DNA of 64,000 nt. It comes from Lachnospiraceae bacterium GAM79 (GTDB lineage Bacteria; Bacillota; Clostridia; Lachnospirales; Lachnospiraceae). The notes under the pieces were generated by a model that saw nothing but the letters and a program-made list of their open reading frames with translations, ran no database searches and was not told the origin of the DNA. Positions 34,043 through 43,736 of the stretch are shown here, in pieces (position 1 is the stretch's first letter; every line of letters begins with the position of its first letter). The stretch is from NCBI GenBank assembly GCA_020735665.1, contig CP085928.1:2712501-2776500 (forward strand), read 5' to 3'. A program made the position numbers and the translations under genes.

Positions 34043-35206
34043 TTATCGAGAATTTATTTCATCAAGAAACAATTGCTCCATTTCATCAAGGGCTGATGAC
34101 ATATCCTTCTGCTGGAAAGAATTAAATGCATTTGGCTTGACAGTATATTGGTTTGCTTTCTGTGATGATTTTTTCTTATCCTCATGGAACTGGTTACTTG
34201 CTTTTTCGATATCATCAATGGACTTAACGCCCTGCTTTTTCCAACGCTTTAAGATTCCGTTTACATATGCAAATGTAACATCGTTTGGATGCTGTGCGAT
34301 TCCCCTGTTGCAGGCTTCTATAATAATAGGAAGATCAAAGCCCATTTCTTTATTCCAGGAGTCCATCCACGCGATCTCGCCTGTGGTAGGGGCTTTACGG
34401 TTGATTCCAAGAGCCTTGAATACCGCACGGTAAAGGGGAGTCCCGTTTTCGGCGGCTTCTTTTGCTTCATCCAGAGTATGAATGCCTGCCTTATACCAGT
34501 TCTTTGCGATGCCCTCCGCGTACCGCAGATCTAATTTATCGATGCTGACACAGTATTCGATCAGGTATTCCATTACTTCTGTGGAAAATCCAAGCTGGTC
34601 ATGTATATAGATCAGAATTTCTATGTCATTTACTGATAATTCTTTTCGGAAATAAGTCTCTGCCTCAAAGATAACATCGGCAAATGCATCGTCTGCCTTT
34701 GCCTTTGCTACCAGAGCGGCAGAATATGGCTGCTTTTCAGGAAATTCAGAGGTCGGCTTCTGAATTACATTCGCATTTGGTACTGTTACTGCTGTATGTA
34801 CCGGTTCACTGAATGGAGGAGCAGTAGGAGTGACTGCTTTCTTTTCAGGGAACTTTAATAATGAAATGCTGTCAAGAGACAGAGAGGCATCATCCGTTTT
34901 CTTGTCCTTTTCATGTAGAGGAAGCAGCGTTATTCCTGTCAGATGACCGGAAGCATCATATTCCAGCCGCAGTACATCTTCGCTGATCCAGTACCGGATC
35001 GCACGGCAGATATCTTTTTCCGTAAGGTTAAAATGATCTGCAATACCGGCAACCGAGACCGGAGATTTGGAAGACATCAGTCTGACAAGATATAGATAGA
35101 CTTTGACAAATTCGCCATTTGCGTCGGTCATGTAATAATCGATAAAATGATTTGATATCAGGGAAAATGTTTCCTTTGATTCTGTTGAAATTGTAATGTA
35201 GTCCAT
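34043..35206 (-). CDS. DnaD/DnaB-type primosomal replication protein
   Basis: 387 residues. The N-terminal winged-helix region (VKVYLYLVRLMSSKSPVSVA) is typical of DnaD/DnaB proteins. There are two copies of the C-terminal DnaB_2 domain, each ending in the signature aromatic motif: LRYAEGIAKNWYKAG (about residue 235) and FAYVNGILKRWKKQG (about 325). It binds DNA and helps recruit helicase with the DnaC-like product just downstream. The intervening 120 residues are a low-complexity linker. Confidence 0.88.
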   Translation of the reverse strand: MDYITISTESKETFSLISNHFIDYYMTDANGEFVKVYLYLVRLMSSKSPVSVAGIADHFNLTEKDICRAIRYWISEDVLRLEYDASGHLTGITLLPLHEKDKKTDDASLSLDSISLLKFPEKKAVTPTAPPFSEPVHTAVTVPNANVIQKPTSEFPEKQPYSAALVAKAKADDAFADVIFEAETYFRKELSVNDIEILIYIHDQLGFSTEVMEYLIEYCVSIDKLDLRYAEGIAKNWYKAGIHTLDEAKEAAENGTPLYRAVFKALGINRKAPTTGEIAWMDSWNKEMGFDLPIIIEACNRGIAQHPNDVTFAYVNGILKRWKKQGVKSIDDIEKASNQFHEDKKKSSQKANQYTVKPNAFNSFQQKDMSSALDEMEQLFLDEINSR

Positions 35207-35452
35207 GGTAACTTTTCCCGCCTTTCATTGAAAAAAACTTCTATTACTTAAGAAGCGTTCACATTATAGCATGAGTTTTTTAAAAAGCAAATAGAACAAA
35301 TAGTCGGTTAGAAAAATGAACAAAGATGTTGATTTTGTGGATAATGTGGAAAAGATGATCGATCGAATATTATTTAATACCATATTTTTGAAAAAGTGGG
35401 TAACTTCGGTACTTTCCGGTATATATCAGGTAAAATTTATGTAAACAAACAA

Positions 35453-35490
35453 ATAGAGCCAAATGAGGAAAAGTCGCTCATTTGGCTCTG
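35453..35490 (-). terminator. Terminator of murC
   Basis: AGAGCCAAATGAG and CTCATTTGGCTCT form a 13-bp perfect stem. Reading on the minus strand it is followed by TATTTGTTTGTTT. The remaining 35207-35452 is AT-rich and should hold the dnaD promoter. Confidence 0.75.
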
Positions 35491-35506
35491 TGGATAATGT
35501 GGATAA

Positions 35507-36889
35507 TTATTTTTTAATAAGCTCATTGCCGATAGAATCGACATTTCCGGCTCCCATAGTTATCAACAAATCATTTTTTTTGCAATTTTTTAATAAATAA
35601 TTTTCAATGTCTGTAAAGGATGGCAGATAGAACGCATCTGTACCATAGGAAGCGATCTTTTCTGCAAGCTGCTTCGAGGATACAAGACCTGTGTCTTTCT
35701 CTCTGGCTGCATAGATGTCAGCAACGATGACATGGTCACAGACACTTAAGACTTTTGCAAAGTCATCGAAAAGTGCGTAAGTTCTGCTGTAGGTATGTGG
35801 TTGGAATACACACCATAATTCATGGTAATCGGTATTCTTTGCAGCAGCAAGGGTTGCAGCGATTTCCGTCGGATGATGTGCATAGTCATCCATGACCTTT
35901 ACATTGTCAAGGATCGTTCCCTTGTATTCGAATCTTCGCTCTGCACCTTTGCAATGAAGCAGACCGGCTTTGATCGCATCGATGTCGATGCCGAGTTCTG
36001 TTGCAGCAGCAATAGCAGACAAGGAATTGTATACATTATGCTTTCCGAATACATGAAGTGTGATGTCTGTAATATTTTCCCCGTCGATCACGAGGGTATA
36101 GGTAGGACGACCGAATTCATCAAAACGGATATTTGCGGCGCTGTAATGATTCTTTGGGTCTTCACCGAAGGTGATAACCTGACATTTCAGATCTCTTGTT
36201 ACCGTATCAAAATATTTCATATCACCATTTACAATTACCTTTCCGTTTTCAGGTGTCTTTGTTGCAAACGTATGGAATGATTCAGCAATCTCTTCAATAC
36301 CACTGAAGAAATCCAAATGATCCGCATCGACATTTAAGATAATACTGATATATGGTGAAAATGCATGAAAACTGTTTGTATACTCGCAGGCTTCTGTTAC
36401 AAAGTAATCAGAAGAACCTACACGGATATTTCCGCCGATATCATCAATGATTCCACCGACAGAGATTGTCGGATCAACATCAGCTTCTAACATAATATAA
36501 GAAAGCATGGCGGTTGTGGTTGTTTTGCCGTGTGTTCCGCTGACGGCGACAGAGTATTTGTAATTGGTCATAATCTGACCCAGAAGCTGTGCTCTTGTCA
36601 GCATTGGGATATTTTTAGCTTTTGCAGCCTGAAATTCTTCATTGTCCGGATGGATAGCTGCTGTATAGACGACAAGGTCGATCTGATCTGTAATGTTGCT
36701 TGCGGTCTGTCCGATGTTGATCAGAGCGCCCATGTCCGAAAGTTTATCTGTCATATTGGATGCTTTCATATCAGAACCGGTAACTTTGAACCCCTCTTTT
36801 ATAAGGATCTCTGCAAGACCGCTCATGCTGATACCGCCGATTCCCATAAAATGTACATTTATTGGATGATTAAAATCAATTTTATACAT
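35507..36889 (-). CDS. murC: UDP-N-acetylmuramate-L-alanine ligase
   Basis: 460 residues, full length. MurC adds L-alanine to UDP-MurNAc in the cytoplasm, the first amino-acid step of peptidoglycan synthesis. Visible motifs are HFMGIGGISMSGLAEIL (UDP binding), the ATP loop SGTHGKTTTTAML, VTEACEYTNSF, NVDADHLDFF, DDYAHHPTEI and FQPHTYSRT. It is transcribed alone with its own terminator. Confidence 0.96.
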   Translation of the reverse strand: MYKIDFNHPINVHFMGIGGISMSGLAEILIKEGFKVTGSDMKASNMTDKLSDMGALINIGQTASNITDQIDLVVYTAAIHPDNEEFQAAKAKNIPMLTRAQLLGQIMTNYKYSVAVSGTHGKTTTTAMLSYIMLEADVDPTISVGGIIDDIGGNIRVGSSDYFVTEACEYTNSFHAFSPYISIILNVDADHLDFFSGIEEIAESFHTFATKTPENGKVIVNGDMKYFDTVTRDLKCQVITFGEDPKNHYSAANIRFDEFGRPTYTLVIDGENITDITLHVFGKHNVYNSLSAIAAATELGIDIDAIKAGLLHCKGAERRFEYKGTILDNVKVMDDYAHHPTEIAATLAAAKNTDYHELWCVFQPHTYSRTYALFDDFAKVLSVCDHVIVADIYAAREKDTGLVSSKQLAEKIASYGTDAFYLPSFTDIENYLLKNCKKNDLLITMGAGNVDSIGNELIKK

Positions 36890-37114
36890 GATGTTTCGCC
36901 TTCCTGAAAAGAATATTTGTGAGTATTATAGCATAGATAAAAAAGGAGTGGATTATTTTTTCATAAAAATTGAAAAGTTCAGAATTTAGTGTGCGATGCG
37001 GACAAAATGAAAACGAAAAATAGAAAATTATACGGTATCATGTCAAATATAGGCAGATTTCCGTGATTATTAACAGAAATTTGTCGCTTTTTTTGACATG
37101 AAAAACATAAATAG

Positions 37115-37150
37115 TTCACAAATCGTTCATGAAATGTTCACATATATACT
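37115..37150 (+). promoter_or_regulatory. Candidate Pho box promoter
   Basis: TTCACA (37115), TTCATG (37126) and TTCACA (37137) are three direct repeats spaced exactly 11 bp. This is the spacing of PhoP/PhoB tandem sites (TT-A-CA type). They overlap the -35 region of a TATACT -10 (37145-37150). Confidence 0.5.
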
Positions 37151-37156
37151 GTAACA

Positions 37157-37236
37157 TACATCATGAAAGCTTTTCATATATTTGAATCCTTTCCCCCCTC
37201 ATTTGGAGCCACCATTTTGGTGGCTCTTTTCTTTTT
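37157..37236 (+). ncRNA. Candidate small RNA with C-rich seed and terminator
   Basis: It would start after the TATACT box and end at the terminator GAGCCACCA-TTT-TGGTGGCTC (37206-37226) plus a T run. A small hairpin GAAAGCTTTTC is present. A single-stranded CCTTTCCCCCCTC (37188-37200) is complementary to G-rich ribosome sites, as in known Gram-positive C-rich sRNAs. Alternatively it is an attenuator for the membrane protein at 37278. Confidence 0.45.
37206..37236 (+). terminator. Intrinsic terminator
   Basis: A perfect 9-bp stem (37206-37214 with 37218-37226), loop TTT, followed by TTTTCTTTTT. It lies upstream of, not after, a protein gene. Confidence 0.9.
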
Positions 37237-37277
37237 ATTATCGGATGAAAAGCATTATTTATGGAGATGATAATGGT

Positions 37278-38042
37278 ATGTTTGGAGATTTTTTTCGATA
37301 TTGGGATGAACTGCCGCAAGATGGTGGTTTTCAATTATTTGGATGGATTCATATAGGCTGGCTGGTTGGAATTATATTTGTATGTATAGTGACCGGTTAT
37401 TATTATAGAAAGGCAGATGCTGCTGTTCAGGACAGAATCCTGAAAATACTGACGGGGATATGTCTGTGTCTGGAATTAGGTAAGGATCTTTATCTTATAC
37501 TGATCGGGGAGATGGGGATATCATATCTTCCGTTTGAGATGTGCGGACTGGCGATTTTTGTGGAACTGGGATTTGCATTTTTCCACCGGGAATTTCTGGG
37601 AGAAATTATGTGCGTGATCAGTATGCCCGGTGCAATGGCAGCACTGTTATTTCCAGACTGGACCAGATATCCGTTATTTAATTATATGCACATTAACACT
37701 TTTCTGATACATGGGTTGTTGGTTCTTGTTCCGGTTCTTGTTCTGACATCCGGCAGATACAGACCTTCTATAAAAAGAATCTGGCAGATCTTTTTGTTTT
37801 TGTTTACGGTTGTTCCTTCTGTCTATGTTATAAACAGGATCTGGGGCTGTAATTTTATGTTCCTTTGTTACCCATCCAATGGTTCTCCGTTTCTGTCTGT
37901 CTATCTGCAGCATGGCTATGTTCCATATTTGATCATATATGCCGTTACAGTCATTCTTTGTATTTTGGTTATATATGGAATACTGGACAAAATCGCTTCC
38001 TTTTGTGGTAAAAATGTGGTATACATTAATAGGAAGAATTAG
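37278..38042 (+). CDS. TIGR02206/YwaF-like integral membrane protein
   Basis: About 254 residues with six to seven membrane helices. MFGDFFRYWDE opens the protein, LPFEMCGLAIFVELGFA and a NYMHINTFLIHGLLVLVPV helix follow, and ending segments include LIIYAVTVILCILVIYGIL. The conserved polar helix with His is typical of the YwaF (TMEM164-like) family, whose biochemical role is uncertain. ATG 37278 is preferred because GGAG (37263-37266) precedes it; earlier ATGs fall in or next to the terminator. Confidence 0.7.
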   Translation: MFGDFFRYWDELPQDGGFQLFGWIHIGWLVGIIFVCIVTGYYYRKADAAVQDRILKILTGICLCLELGKDLYLILIGEMGISYLPFEMCGLAIFVELGFAFFHREFLGEIMCVISMPGAMAALLFPDWTRYPLFNYMHINTFLIHGLLVLVPVLVLTSGRYRPSIKRIWQIFLFLFTVVPSVYVINRIWGCNFMFLCYPSNGSPFLSVYLQHGYVPYLIIYAVTVILCILVIYGILDKIASFCGKNVVYINRKN

Positions 38043-38124
38043 TTGAGAAAAAAGTCATAATAAAAGAAAATATGCGCAGAAAGAACTGTGTATACGGAAG
38101 ATAGAATACGGAGAATGAGAAAAA

Positions 38125-39576
38125 ATGATAACAAACGATGCGACGCTTTTAAAAGTAAAACATGAAGTATTGTATGAAGTTGCCAAGCTTGCGTATGCCG
38201 GACGATTGGAGGAAGAAAGAGACAGTCTTCCTTATAAGATGGTTCCGGGACCGCAGCCGGCGTTTAGATGTTGTATCTACAGGGAACGTGAGGTTATCAG
38301 ACAGAGAATCCGGCTTGCGGAAGGTAAAGCACCGGGTGCTGAAGATGACGGAAATATCGTACAGGTCATTAATTCTGCCTGTGAAGGATGTCCGATTTCC
38401 AGATATGTAGTAACAGATAACTGTCAGAAGTGTATGGGCAAAGCCTGTCAGGCGGCTTGTCGGTTTGGAGCGATCAGCATGGGACGAGATAAGTCCTATA
38501 TTGATCCATCTAAATGTAAAGAGTGTGGACAGTGTGCAAAAGCCTGTCCTTATAATGCGATCGCAGATCTGGTACGACCTTGCATGAAGAGCTGCCCTGT
38601 GGATGCGATCTCGGTGGCCGATAATGGTACCGGTATTGCTGTGATCAATCAAGACAAATGCATCCAGTGTGGATCTTGCGTCCACAAATGCCCGTTTGGC
38701 GCGATCGGTTCTAAGACATTTATCGTGGATATCATTAAGAAGATGCGTTCGGATATTAAGGTATTTGCCATGCTTGCACCTGCAACGATCGGTCAGTTTG
38801 GTGCAGATATTACGATGGCAAGCTGGAGAACCGCTTTGAAGAAGATTGGTTTTTATGATGTTGTGGATGTATCACTTGGAGCAGATATGACTGCCATGAG
38901 TGAGGCAAAGGAATGGATCGAAGCCAAGGAGAAGGGTGAGAAGAAGACAACCTCCTGTTGTCCGGCATTTAAGAACTATATAGAGAAGCATTTTCCGACA
39001 TTAAAGGATGCGATCTCAGAGACAGTATCACCGATGTGTGCTGTATCCCGTTATATAAAGGAGAAATTCCCGGGGGCAGTTACTGTATTTATCGGACCAT
39101 GTATTGCGAAGAAAGCCGAATCCATGTCAGGAGAAAAGGATACTGCGGATTATGCACTGACTTATGGTGAGATTCGTGCGATGCTCCGTGCAAAAGGGGT
39201 AAAGCTGGAGCCGGAAGAAGATACGGATGATCAGGGCAGTATCTATGGTAAGAAATTTGCAAATGCAGGTGGTGTAACCGCAGCAGTTCTTGAAAGTATG
39301 AAAGAACTTGGCTGTACCGGCGATGTATCCGTATGCAAATGCAGTGGCATAACCGAATGCAAGAAAGCATTGACGCTGATGAAGGTCGGAAGACTTCCGG
39401 AAGACTTCATCGAAGGTATGGTATGTGAAGGGGGCTGTGTCGGTGGACCATCAAGACATCGTGATCCGAATCTTGCAATGCGGGACAGGAACGCAGCACT
39501 TGCGAAATCGTCGGATATATTGATCAAGGACAATCTGGACAAACAGAATGCAGAGTCGGTTGACATGATCCGTTAG
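38125..39576 (+). CDS. [FeFe] hydrogenase, group B type
   Basis: 483 residues. Four ferredoxin-like Cys clusters lie between residues 100 and 192 (CQKCMGKACQAAC, CKECGQCAKACP, CMKSCP, CIQCGSCVHKCP). The H-cluster domain follows, with variant L1 TSCCPAF (276-282), L2 GPCIAKK (324-330) and L3 CEGGCVGGP (434-442). The variant loops place it in group B rather than classical group A. It would couple reduced ferredoxin to H2 turnover in an anaerobe. No NADH-linked Hyd subunit or maturase is adjacent. Confidence 0.92.
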   Translation: MITNDATLLKVKHEVLYEVAKLAYAGRLEEERDSLPYKMVPGPQPAFRCCIYREREVIRQRIRLAEGKAPGAEDDGNIVQVINSACEGCPISRYVVTDNCQKCMGKACQAACRFGAISMGRDKSYIDPSKCKECGQCAKACPYNAIADLVRPCMKSCPVDAISVADNGTGIAVINQDKCIQCGSCVHKCPFGAIGSKTFIVDIIKKMRSDIKVFAMLAPATIGQFGADITMASWRTALKKIGFYDVVDVSLGADMTAMSEAKEWIEAKEKGEKKTTSCCPAFKNYIEKHFPTLKDAISETVSPMCAVSRYIKEKFPGAVTVFIGPCIAKKAESMSGEKDTADYALTYGEIRAMLRAKGVKLEPEEDTDDQGSIYGKKFANAGGVTAAVLESMKELGCTGDVSVCKCSGITECKKALTLMKVGRLPEDFIEGMVCEGGCVGGPSRHRDPNLAMRDRNAALAKSSDILIKDNLDKQNAESVDMIR

Positions 39577-39683
39577 TTATAAGAAGGTGATCGTAATATC
39601 GGATGAGGGGTCTTTCGATATTACAGGGAAAAGCAGAAACTATTAACAACAAAAGAAAATAAAGAAGAAAGTAAGAAAATTAA

Positions 39684-39728
39684 ATGTCGCCAGACGAAAC
39701 ATAAAATAAGCCCGGCGGCATTTTTTTC
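39684..39728 (+). terminator. Terminator of the hydrogenase gene
   Basis: TGTCGCCAG and CCCGGCGGCA form an imperfect stem followed by TTTTTTT, just before the ribosome site of the permease gene. Confidence 0.6.
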
Positions 39729-39744
39729 GATGGAGGTTACACTC

Positions 39745-41100
39745 ATGGTAGCACAGATTTTGGCACTTGCCATTTTTGTAGTTATGTTTGGATTGATCAT
39801 ATCCGAAAAATTTGAGCGCCATGTTATCACATTGGTATGTGGACTGGCAACACTTGTTCTGGTATTTGGTGTAGCAATGCACAGCATGGATGCGATACTT
39901 GAAACATTAAATATCAGAAACATTTTTACACTTTCGTTCTGGTATGAGGCAGGAGCCTCATCCGAGAGTACGGGTGGTATCAACTGGGCCACGATTATCT
40001 TTCTTGCGGGAATGATGGTTATGGTAGAAGGTATGGCAAAGGCGGGTTTCTTTCGCTGGCTATGTATGACGATCGCGAAAGCCGTTCGGTATAGGGTCAT
40101 TCCGATATTTATTACATTCATGATCATGTCATTTGTCCTTGCTATGTTCATTGACAGTATCACGGTTATCCTGTTCTTAGCAGCAGTTACGGTGGAACTG
40201 GCGCAGCTTCTGGACTTTAATCCGATTCCGCTGATCCTGTCTGAGATCTTCTGCGCAAATCTGGGTGGATCGGCAACAATGTGTGGTGATCCTCCAAATA
40301 TCATTGTCGGAACATCCCTTCGGTATTCGTTCTTCGATTTTATTACAAATACCGGCCTGATGGCGGTACTTTCACTGGTGGTTATTATTTTTTACTTTTA
40401 TTTTTGTTTCAGGAAAGAACTCACTGCATCTTCGGCGTCACAGACTTCGGAGAAAGATCATCCATCACCGGTATCTGCGATCACGGATAAACGGGCATTT
40501 GCCATTAGCTGTGTGATCTTTTTATGTGCGGTTACCTTACTTATCACACATGCACAGACCGGACTGACAGTTGCATTTATCGGTCTGTTTATAGCAATAC
40601 TGGTTCTTCTGACATCAGGAAAGAATATCGGACATATTTTAAAAAATGTAGATTATAAGACGATCCTTTTCTTTATTGGTCTGTTTGTTGTAGTCGGCGG
40701 TCTGGAGCAGACCGGTATTCTGGAACTGGCAGCCGGATTTATCGGGAAGGTAAGCCATGGAAATGCCAAGGTAATGATAGCCATTATTATCTGGGTATCC
40801 GCGATCGCAAGTGCATTTGTAGATAATATTCCATTTGCCGCAACCATGATCCCGGTTATCAAGACTCTGGCAGCATCGACAGGTGTGAATCTCTCGGTTC
40901 TTGCATGGACACTGGCAATGGGTACAGATATCGGTGGAAGTGCGACTCCAATCGGGGCATCGGCAAATGTTGTCGGAATGTCGATCGCGGCAAAAGAAGG
41001 TCATCCGATCTCTTGGGGCAAATATTGTAAGGTATCGGCTCCGGCATCCGTTATCGTTATTCTGATCTCGATGGTCTGCATCTATCTGCGATATTTCTAA
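39745..41100 (+). CDS. Anion/Na+ permease of the ArsB/NhaD/SLC13 superfamily
   Basis: About 451 residues with 11-12 membrane helices. The diagnostic motif CGDPPNIIVG (about residue 185), its paired second-half motif SATPIGASANVVG, and FVDNIPFAATMIPV fit the ion-transporter superfamily that includes ArsB, NhaD and SLC13 citrate carriers. The substrate cannot be decided. ATG 39745 follows GGAGG with 8 nt spacing. It is next to the hydrogenase but separated by a terminator. Confidence 0.82.
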   Translation: MVAQILALAIFVVMFGLIISEKFERHVITLVCGLATLVLVFGVAMHSMDAILETLNIRNIFTLSFWYEAGASSESTGGINWATIIFLAGMMVMVEGMAKAGFFRWLCMTIAKAVRYRVIPIFITFMIMSFVLAMFIDSITVILFLAAVTVELAQLLDFNPIPLILSEIFCANLGGSATMCGDPPNIIVGTSLRYSFFDFITNTGLMAVLSLVVIIFYFYFCFRKELTASSASQTSEKDHPSPVSAITDKRAFAISCVIFLCAVTLLITHAQTGLTVAFIGLFIAILVLLTSGKNIGHILKNVDYKTILFFIGLFVVVGGLEQTGILELAAGFIGKVSHGNAKVMIAIIIWVSAIASAFVDNIPFAATMIPVIKTLAASTGVNLSVLAWTLAMGTDIGGSATPIGASANVVGMSIAAKEGHPISWGKYCKVSAPASVIVILISMVCIYLRYF

Positions 41101-41118
41101 ATTATAATAAAGGTGGAA

Positions 41119-41309
41119 TATAACTGCAACCAGCTAATTATATATTGACATTACCAAAGATTTCGTAATGAGATGCATAGTGCCAGTAAATACGAGTGCC
41201 TGTTTGAGTCCGAAGGACGAGTTGGCACAGGAGTATTTACGAATCAGGCATATGCAGCGAATAGAAATCGACGTAAGTCAATATATAATTAGCTGGTTGT
41301 AGTTATAAT
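41119..41309 (+). repeat. Family A hairpin element (A2 core), copy 8
   Basis: Arms of about 33 bp, CAACCAGCTAATTATATATTGAC (ending at 41149) and its complement (41277-41309), have two mismatches. The core GATTTCGTAATGAGATGC ... GAATAGAAATCG is almost the same as the A2 cores at 7655 and 59011. It lies after the permease gene. Confidence 0.9.
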
Positions 41310-41346
41310 TCCCCCGTTTTTTGTAAAAATGAAATGCAAAAAACTG

Positions 41347-41374
41347 TTGACAGATAAGTGAAATATGGTACTAT
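41347..41374 (+). promoter_or_regulatory. Sigma-A promoter of the acyl-CoA synthetase gene
   Basis: TTGACA (41347-41352) and TACTAT (41369-41374), 16 bp apart, leaving an untranslated leader of about 145 nt with no recognised riboswitch. Confidence 0.7.
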
Positions 41375-41526
41375 AGGTAAAGTGGTTTTTAAAACTACGT
41401 TTGAAGTTAACGAAAAACTTGGAATAAAGTCTGGAAAAACCGAGAACGAAGTTGCAAAAACGTGAAAAAAGGAAACACATTTTCATTATATAGATCAGAT
41501 CATTATTTTACGGAGGAACAGACAGT

Positions 41527-43200
41527 ATGATAACAGAGTTAAAACCGGAAGAAGGAATTGCCGGAAAGTTTGTCAAGACAGCATTTGATGAGAATGGTGT
41601 ATTAAGCAAGATTGAATTTACAAATGATGAGACCTTTAATTTTGCATTTGATGTAGTGGATGCATTAGCAGAAAAGACACCAGATAAGACAGCATTGATC
41701 TATGTGTCCAGAGATAAGGAAGAAAAGAAGTTTACATTTAAAGAGATCAAAGAGTATTCCAATATGGCAGCAAATTATTATAAGAGCCTTGGCATCAAGA
41801 AGGGCGACAGAGTGCTGCTTGTATTAAAGCGCCATTATCAGTTCTGGTTTACGATCCTTGCACTTCACAAGATTGGAGCAGTAGCAATTCCTGCAACCAA
41901 TATCTTAAAGGTAGAAGATTACAGATACAGAATTGAAGCTGCAAATGTAAAGGCTGTTGTATGTACAGCTGATGACAAGATTCCGGATGCAATGGCAGCC
42001 ATCGATCCGGATGATAAGGTGATCAAGGTTATCGTAAATGGTGAGAGAGAGCATTTCCATCCATTTGATAAAGATATCCTTTCATTCAGCAAAGAATTTG
42101 CACGTCCGACAGGTGAAGATACAGTCTATGCACATGATACCATGATCATCATGTTCACATCAGGAACAACCAAGCATCCAAAGATGGTAGCACATAATCA
42201 TCTGTATGCACTTGGACATTATATTACAGCAAGATATTGGCATAACGTAAAGACGGATGGTATTCATTTTACAGTATCCGATACCGGCTGGGGTAAGGCT
42301 CTCTGGGGCAAGCTCTATGGTCAGTGGTTATGTGAGACCTGTATCTTTGTTTATGATTTTGATGTATTCAGTGCAGACAATATCATGAAGCTTGTAGAAC
42401 AGTACAAGATCACAACCTTCTGTGCGCCACCAACCCTTTACAGAATCCTTGTTAAGATGGATCTAAGCAAATACGACCTTTCCGCACTGACTTACTGCAC
42501 AACCGCAGGAGAAGCCCTGAATCCGGAAGTATTCTATAAATTCAAAGAGATGACAGGATTTACGATCTTTGAAGGCTTTGGTCAGACAGAGACTACACTT
42601 GCGATCGGAAATCTGAAAAATACAACACCGAGACCGGGTTCCATGGGTAAGGCAAGCCCACTCTATGATGTTCACATTATGAGACCGGACGGAACACTTG
42701 CTGATGTAGATGAGACCGGAGAGATCGTTATTAAGATTGCAGATGGCGAGCCATATGGTCTGTTCTCTACTTATAATAATAATGAGGAAATGACAAAAGA
42801 AGTTAAGCACGATGGTTATTACCACATGGGTGATACCGCATATATGGACAAGGATGGATATTTCTGGTTCGTAGGCCGTGTGGATGATATCATCAAGGTT
42901 GCCGGATACCGTGTTGGACCTTTTGAGATTGAAAATGAGATTATGAAGATCCCATATGTTCTGGAATGTGCAGTTACAGCTATACCGGATGGAACCAGAG
43001 GACAGGCGATCAAGGCAACGATCGTTCTGACAGAAGGAACGGTTGGCGATGATAATCTGAAGAAAGAGCTGAAGCGTTATTTCAAGGAGAATATGGCGAG
43101 CTACAAACGTCCTCGTGTGATCGAATTTGTCGATGAGATGCCAAAGACGATCAGTGGTAAGGTAAGACGTGTAGAGATCAAAGAGAAAGACTGGAAATAA
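41527..43200 (+). CDS. AMP-forming acyl-CoA synthetase (medium-chain type)
   Basis: 557 residues of the ANL superfamily. The P-loop-like MFTSGTTKHPKM, A5 motif GFGQTETT, A7/A8 hinge DGYFWFVGRVDDIIKVAGYR and the catalytic Lys in KTISGKVRR are all present. It activates a carboxylic acid with ATP and transfers it to CoA. Its length and sequence resemble medium-chain or branched acyl-CoA synthetases. It is followed after 89 bp by an acyl-CoA thioesterase, an opposing activity. Confidence 0.9.
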   Translation: MITELKPEEGIAGKFVKTAFDENGVLSKIEFTNDETFNFAFDVVDALAEKTPDKTALIYVSRDKEEKKFTFKEIKEYSNMAANYYKSLGIKKGDRVLLVLKRHYQFWFTILALHKIGAVAIPATNILKVEDYRYRIEAANVKAVVCTADDKIPDAMAAIDPDDKVIKVIVNGEREHFHPFDKDILSFSKEFARPTGEDTVYAHDTMIIMFTSGTTKHPKMVAHNHLYALGHYITARYWHNVKTDGIHFTVSDTGWGKALWGKLYGQWLCETCIFVYDFDVFSADNIMKLVEQYKITTFCAPPTLYRILVKMDLSKYDLSALTYCTTAGEALNPEVFYKFKEMTGFTIFEGFGQTETTLAIGNLKNTTPRPGSMGKASPLYDVHIMRPDGTLADVDETGEIVIKIADGEPYGLFSTYNNNEEMTKEVKHDGYYHMGDTAYMDKDGYFWFVGRVDDIIKVAGYRVGPFEIENEIMKIPYVLECAVTAIPDGTRGQAIKATIVLTEGTVGDDNLKKELKRYFKENMASYKRPRVIEFVDEMPKTISGKVRRVEIKEKDWK

Positions 43201-43289
43201 GTCCGGACGATTATCTGCCGGGACAGTTGACAGGCAGATGAAATGACACAGCCTGTGAGAAGCAGGCAGGAAATGGAGATGTTCATAAA

Positions 43290-43736
43290 ATGATAGATAT
43301 GGAAATTAAGCCATATGAGCGTATGGTTTATTACTATGAAACTGACAGAATGGGAATCGTTCATCATTCCAACTATATCAGATGGTTTGAGGAAGCGAGA
43401 CTGGACTGGATGAAGCAAGTTGGATGGGATTACAAGACCATCGAGGACGACAATATTATTATTCCGGTATTGTCAGTATCAGCGGAATATAAGACTATGT
43501 CCAGATATGGAGATAACGTTGTGATCTATGTAAAGCTTGCAGAGTACACAGGCGTCCGTATTGGATTTTCCTATGAAGTACATGACAAGAAGACCGGAGA
43601 GCTTCGGTGCGTCGGCACATCCTGCCATTGTTTGTTGGATGAGAAGAACAAGCCGGTGTTCATGCGGAAACGTTATCCGGAGAAGGATGCGTTCTTCAAG
43701 GAACTCATGAAGCAGCAGGCTGAAGAGAATGCGTAA
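43290..43736 (+). CDS. YbgC/FadM-type acyl-CoA thioesterase
   Basis: 148 residues of hot-dog fold. The 4HBT motif YYETDRMGIVHHSNYIRWFEEAR carries the catalytic Asp, and the protein has the usual length. It hydrolyses acyl-CoA to free acid. GGAG lies upstream; a second ATG at 43299 is possible. It is likely co-transcribed with the synthetase. Confidence 0.9.
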   Translation: MIDMEIKPYERMVYYYETDRMGIVHHSNYIRWFEEARLDWMKQVGWDYKTIEDDNIIIPVLSVSAEYKTMSRYGDNVVIYVKLAEYTGVRIGFSYEVHDKKTGELRCVGTSCHCLLDEKNKPVFMRKRYPEKDAFFKELMKQQAEENA

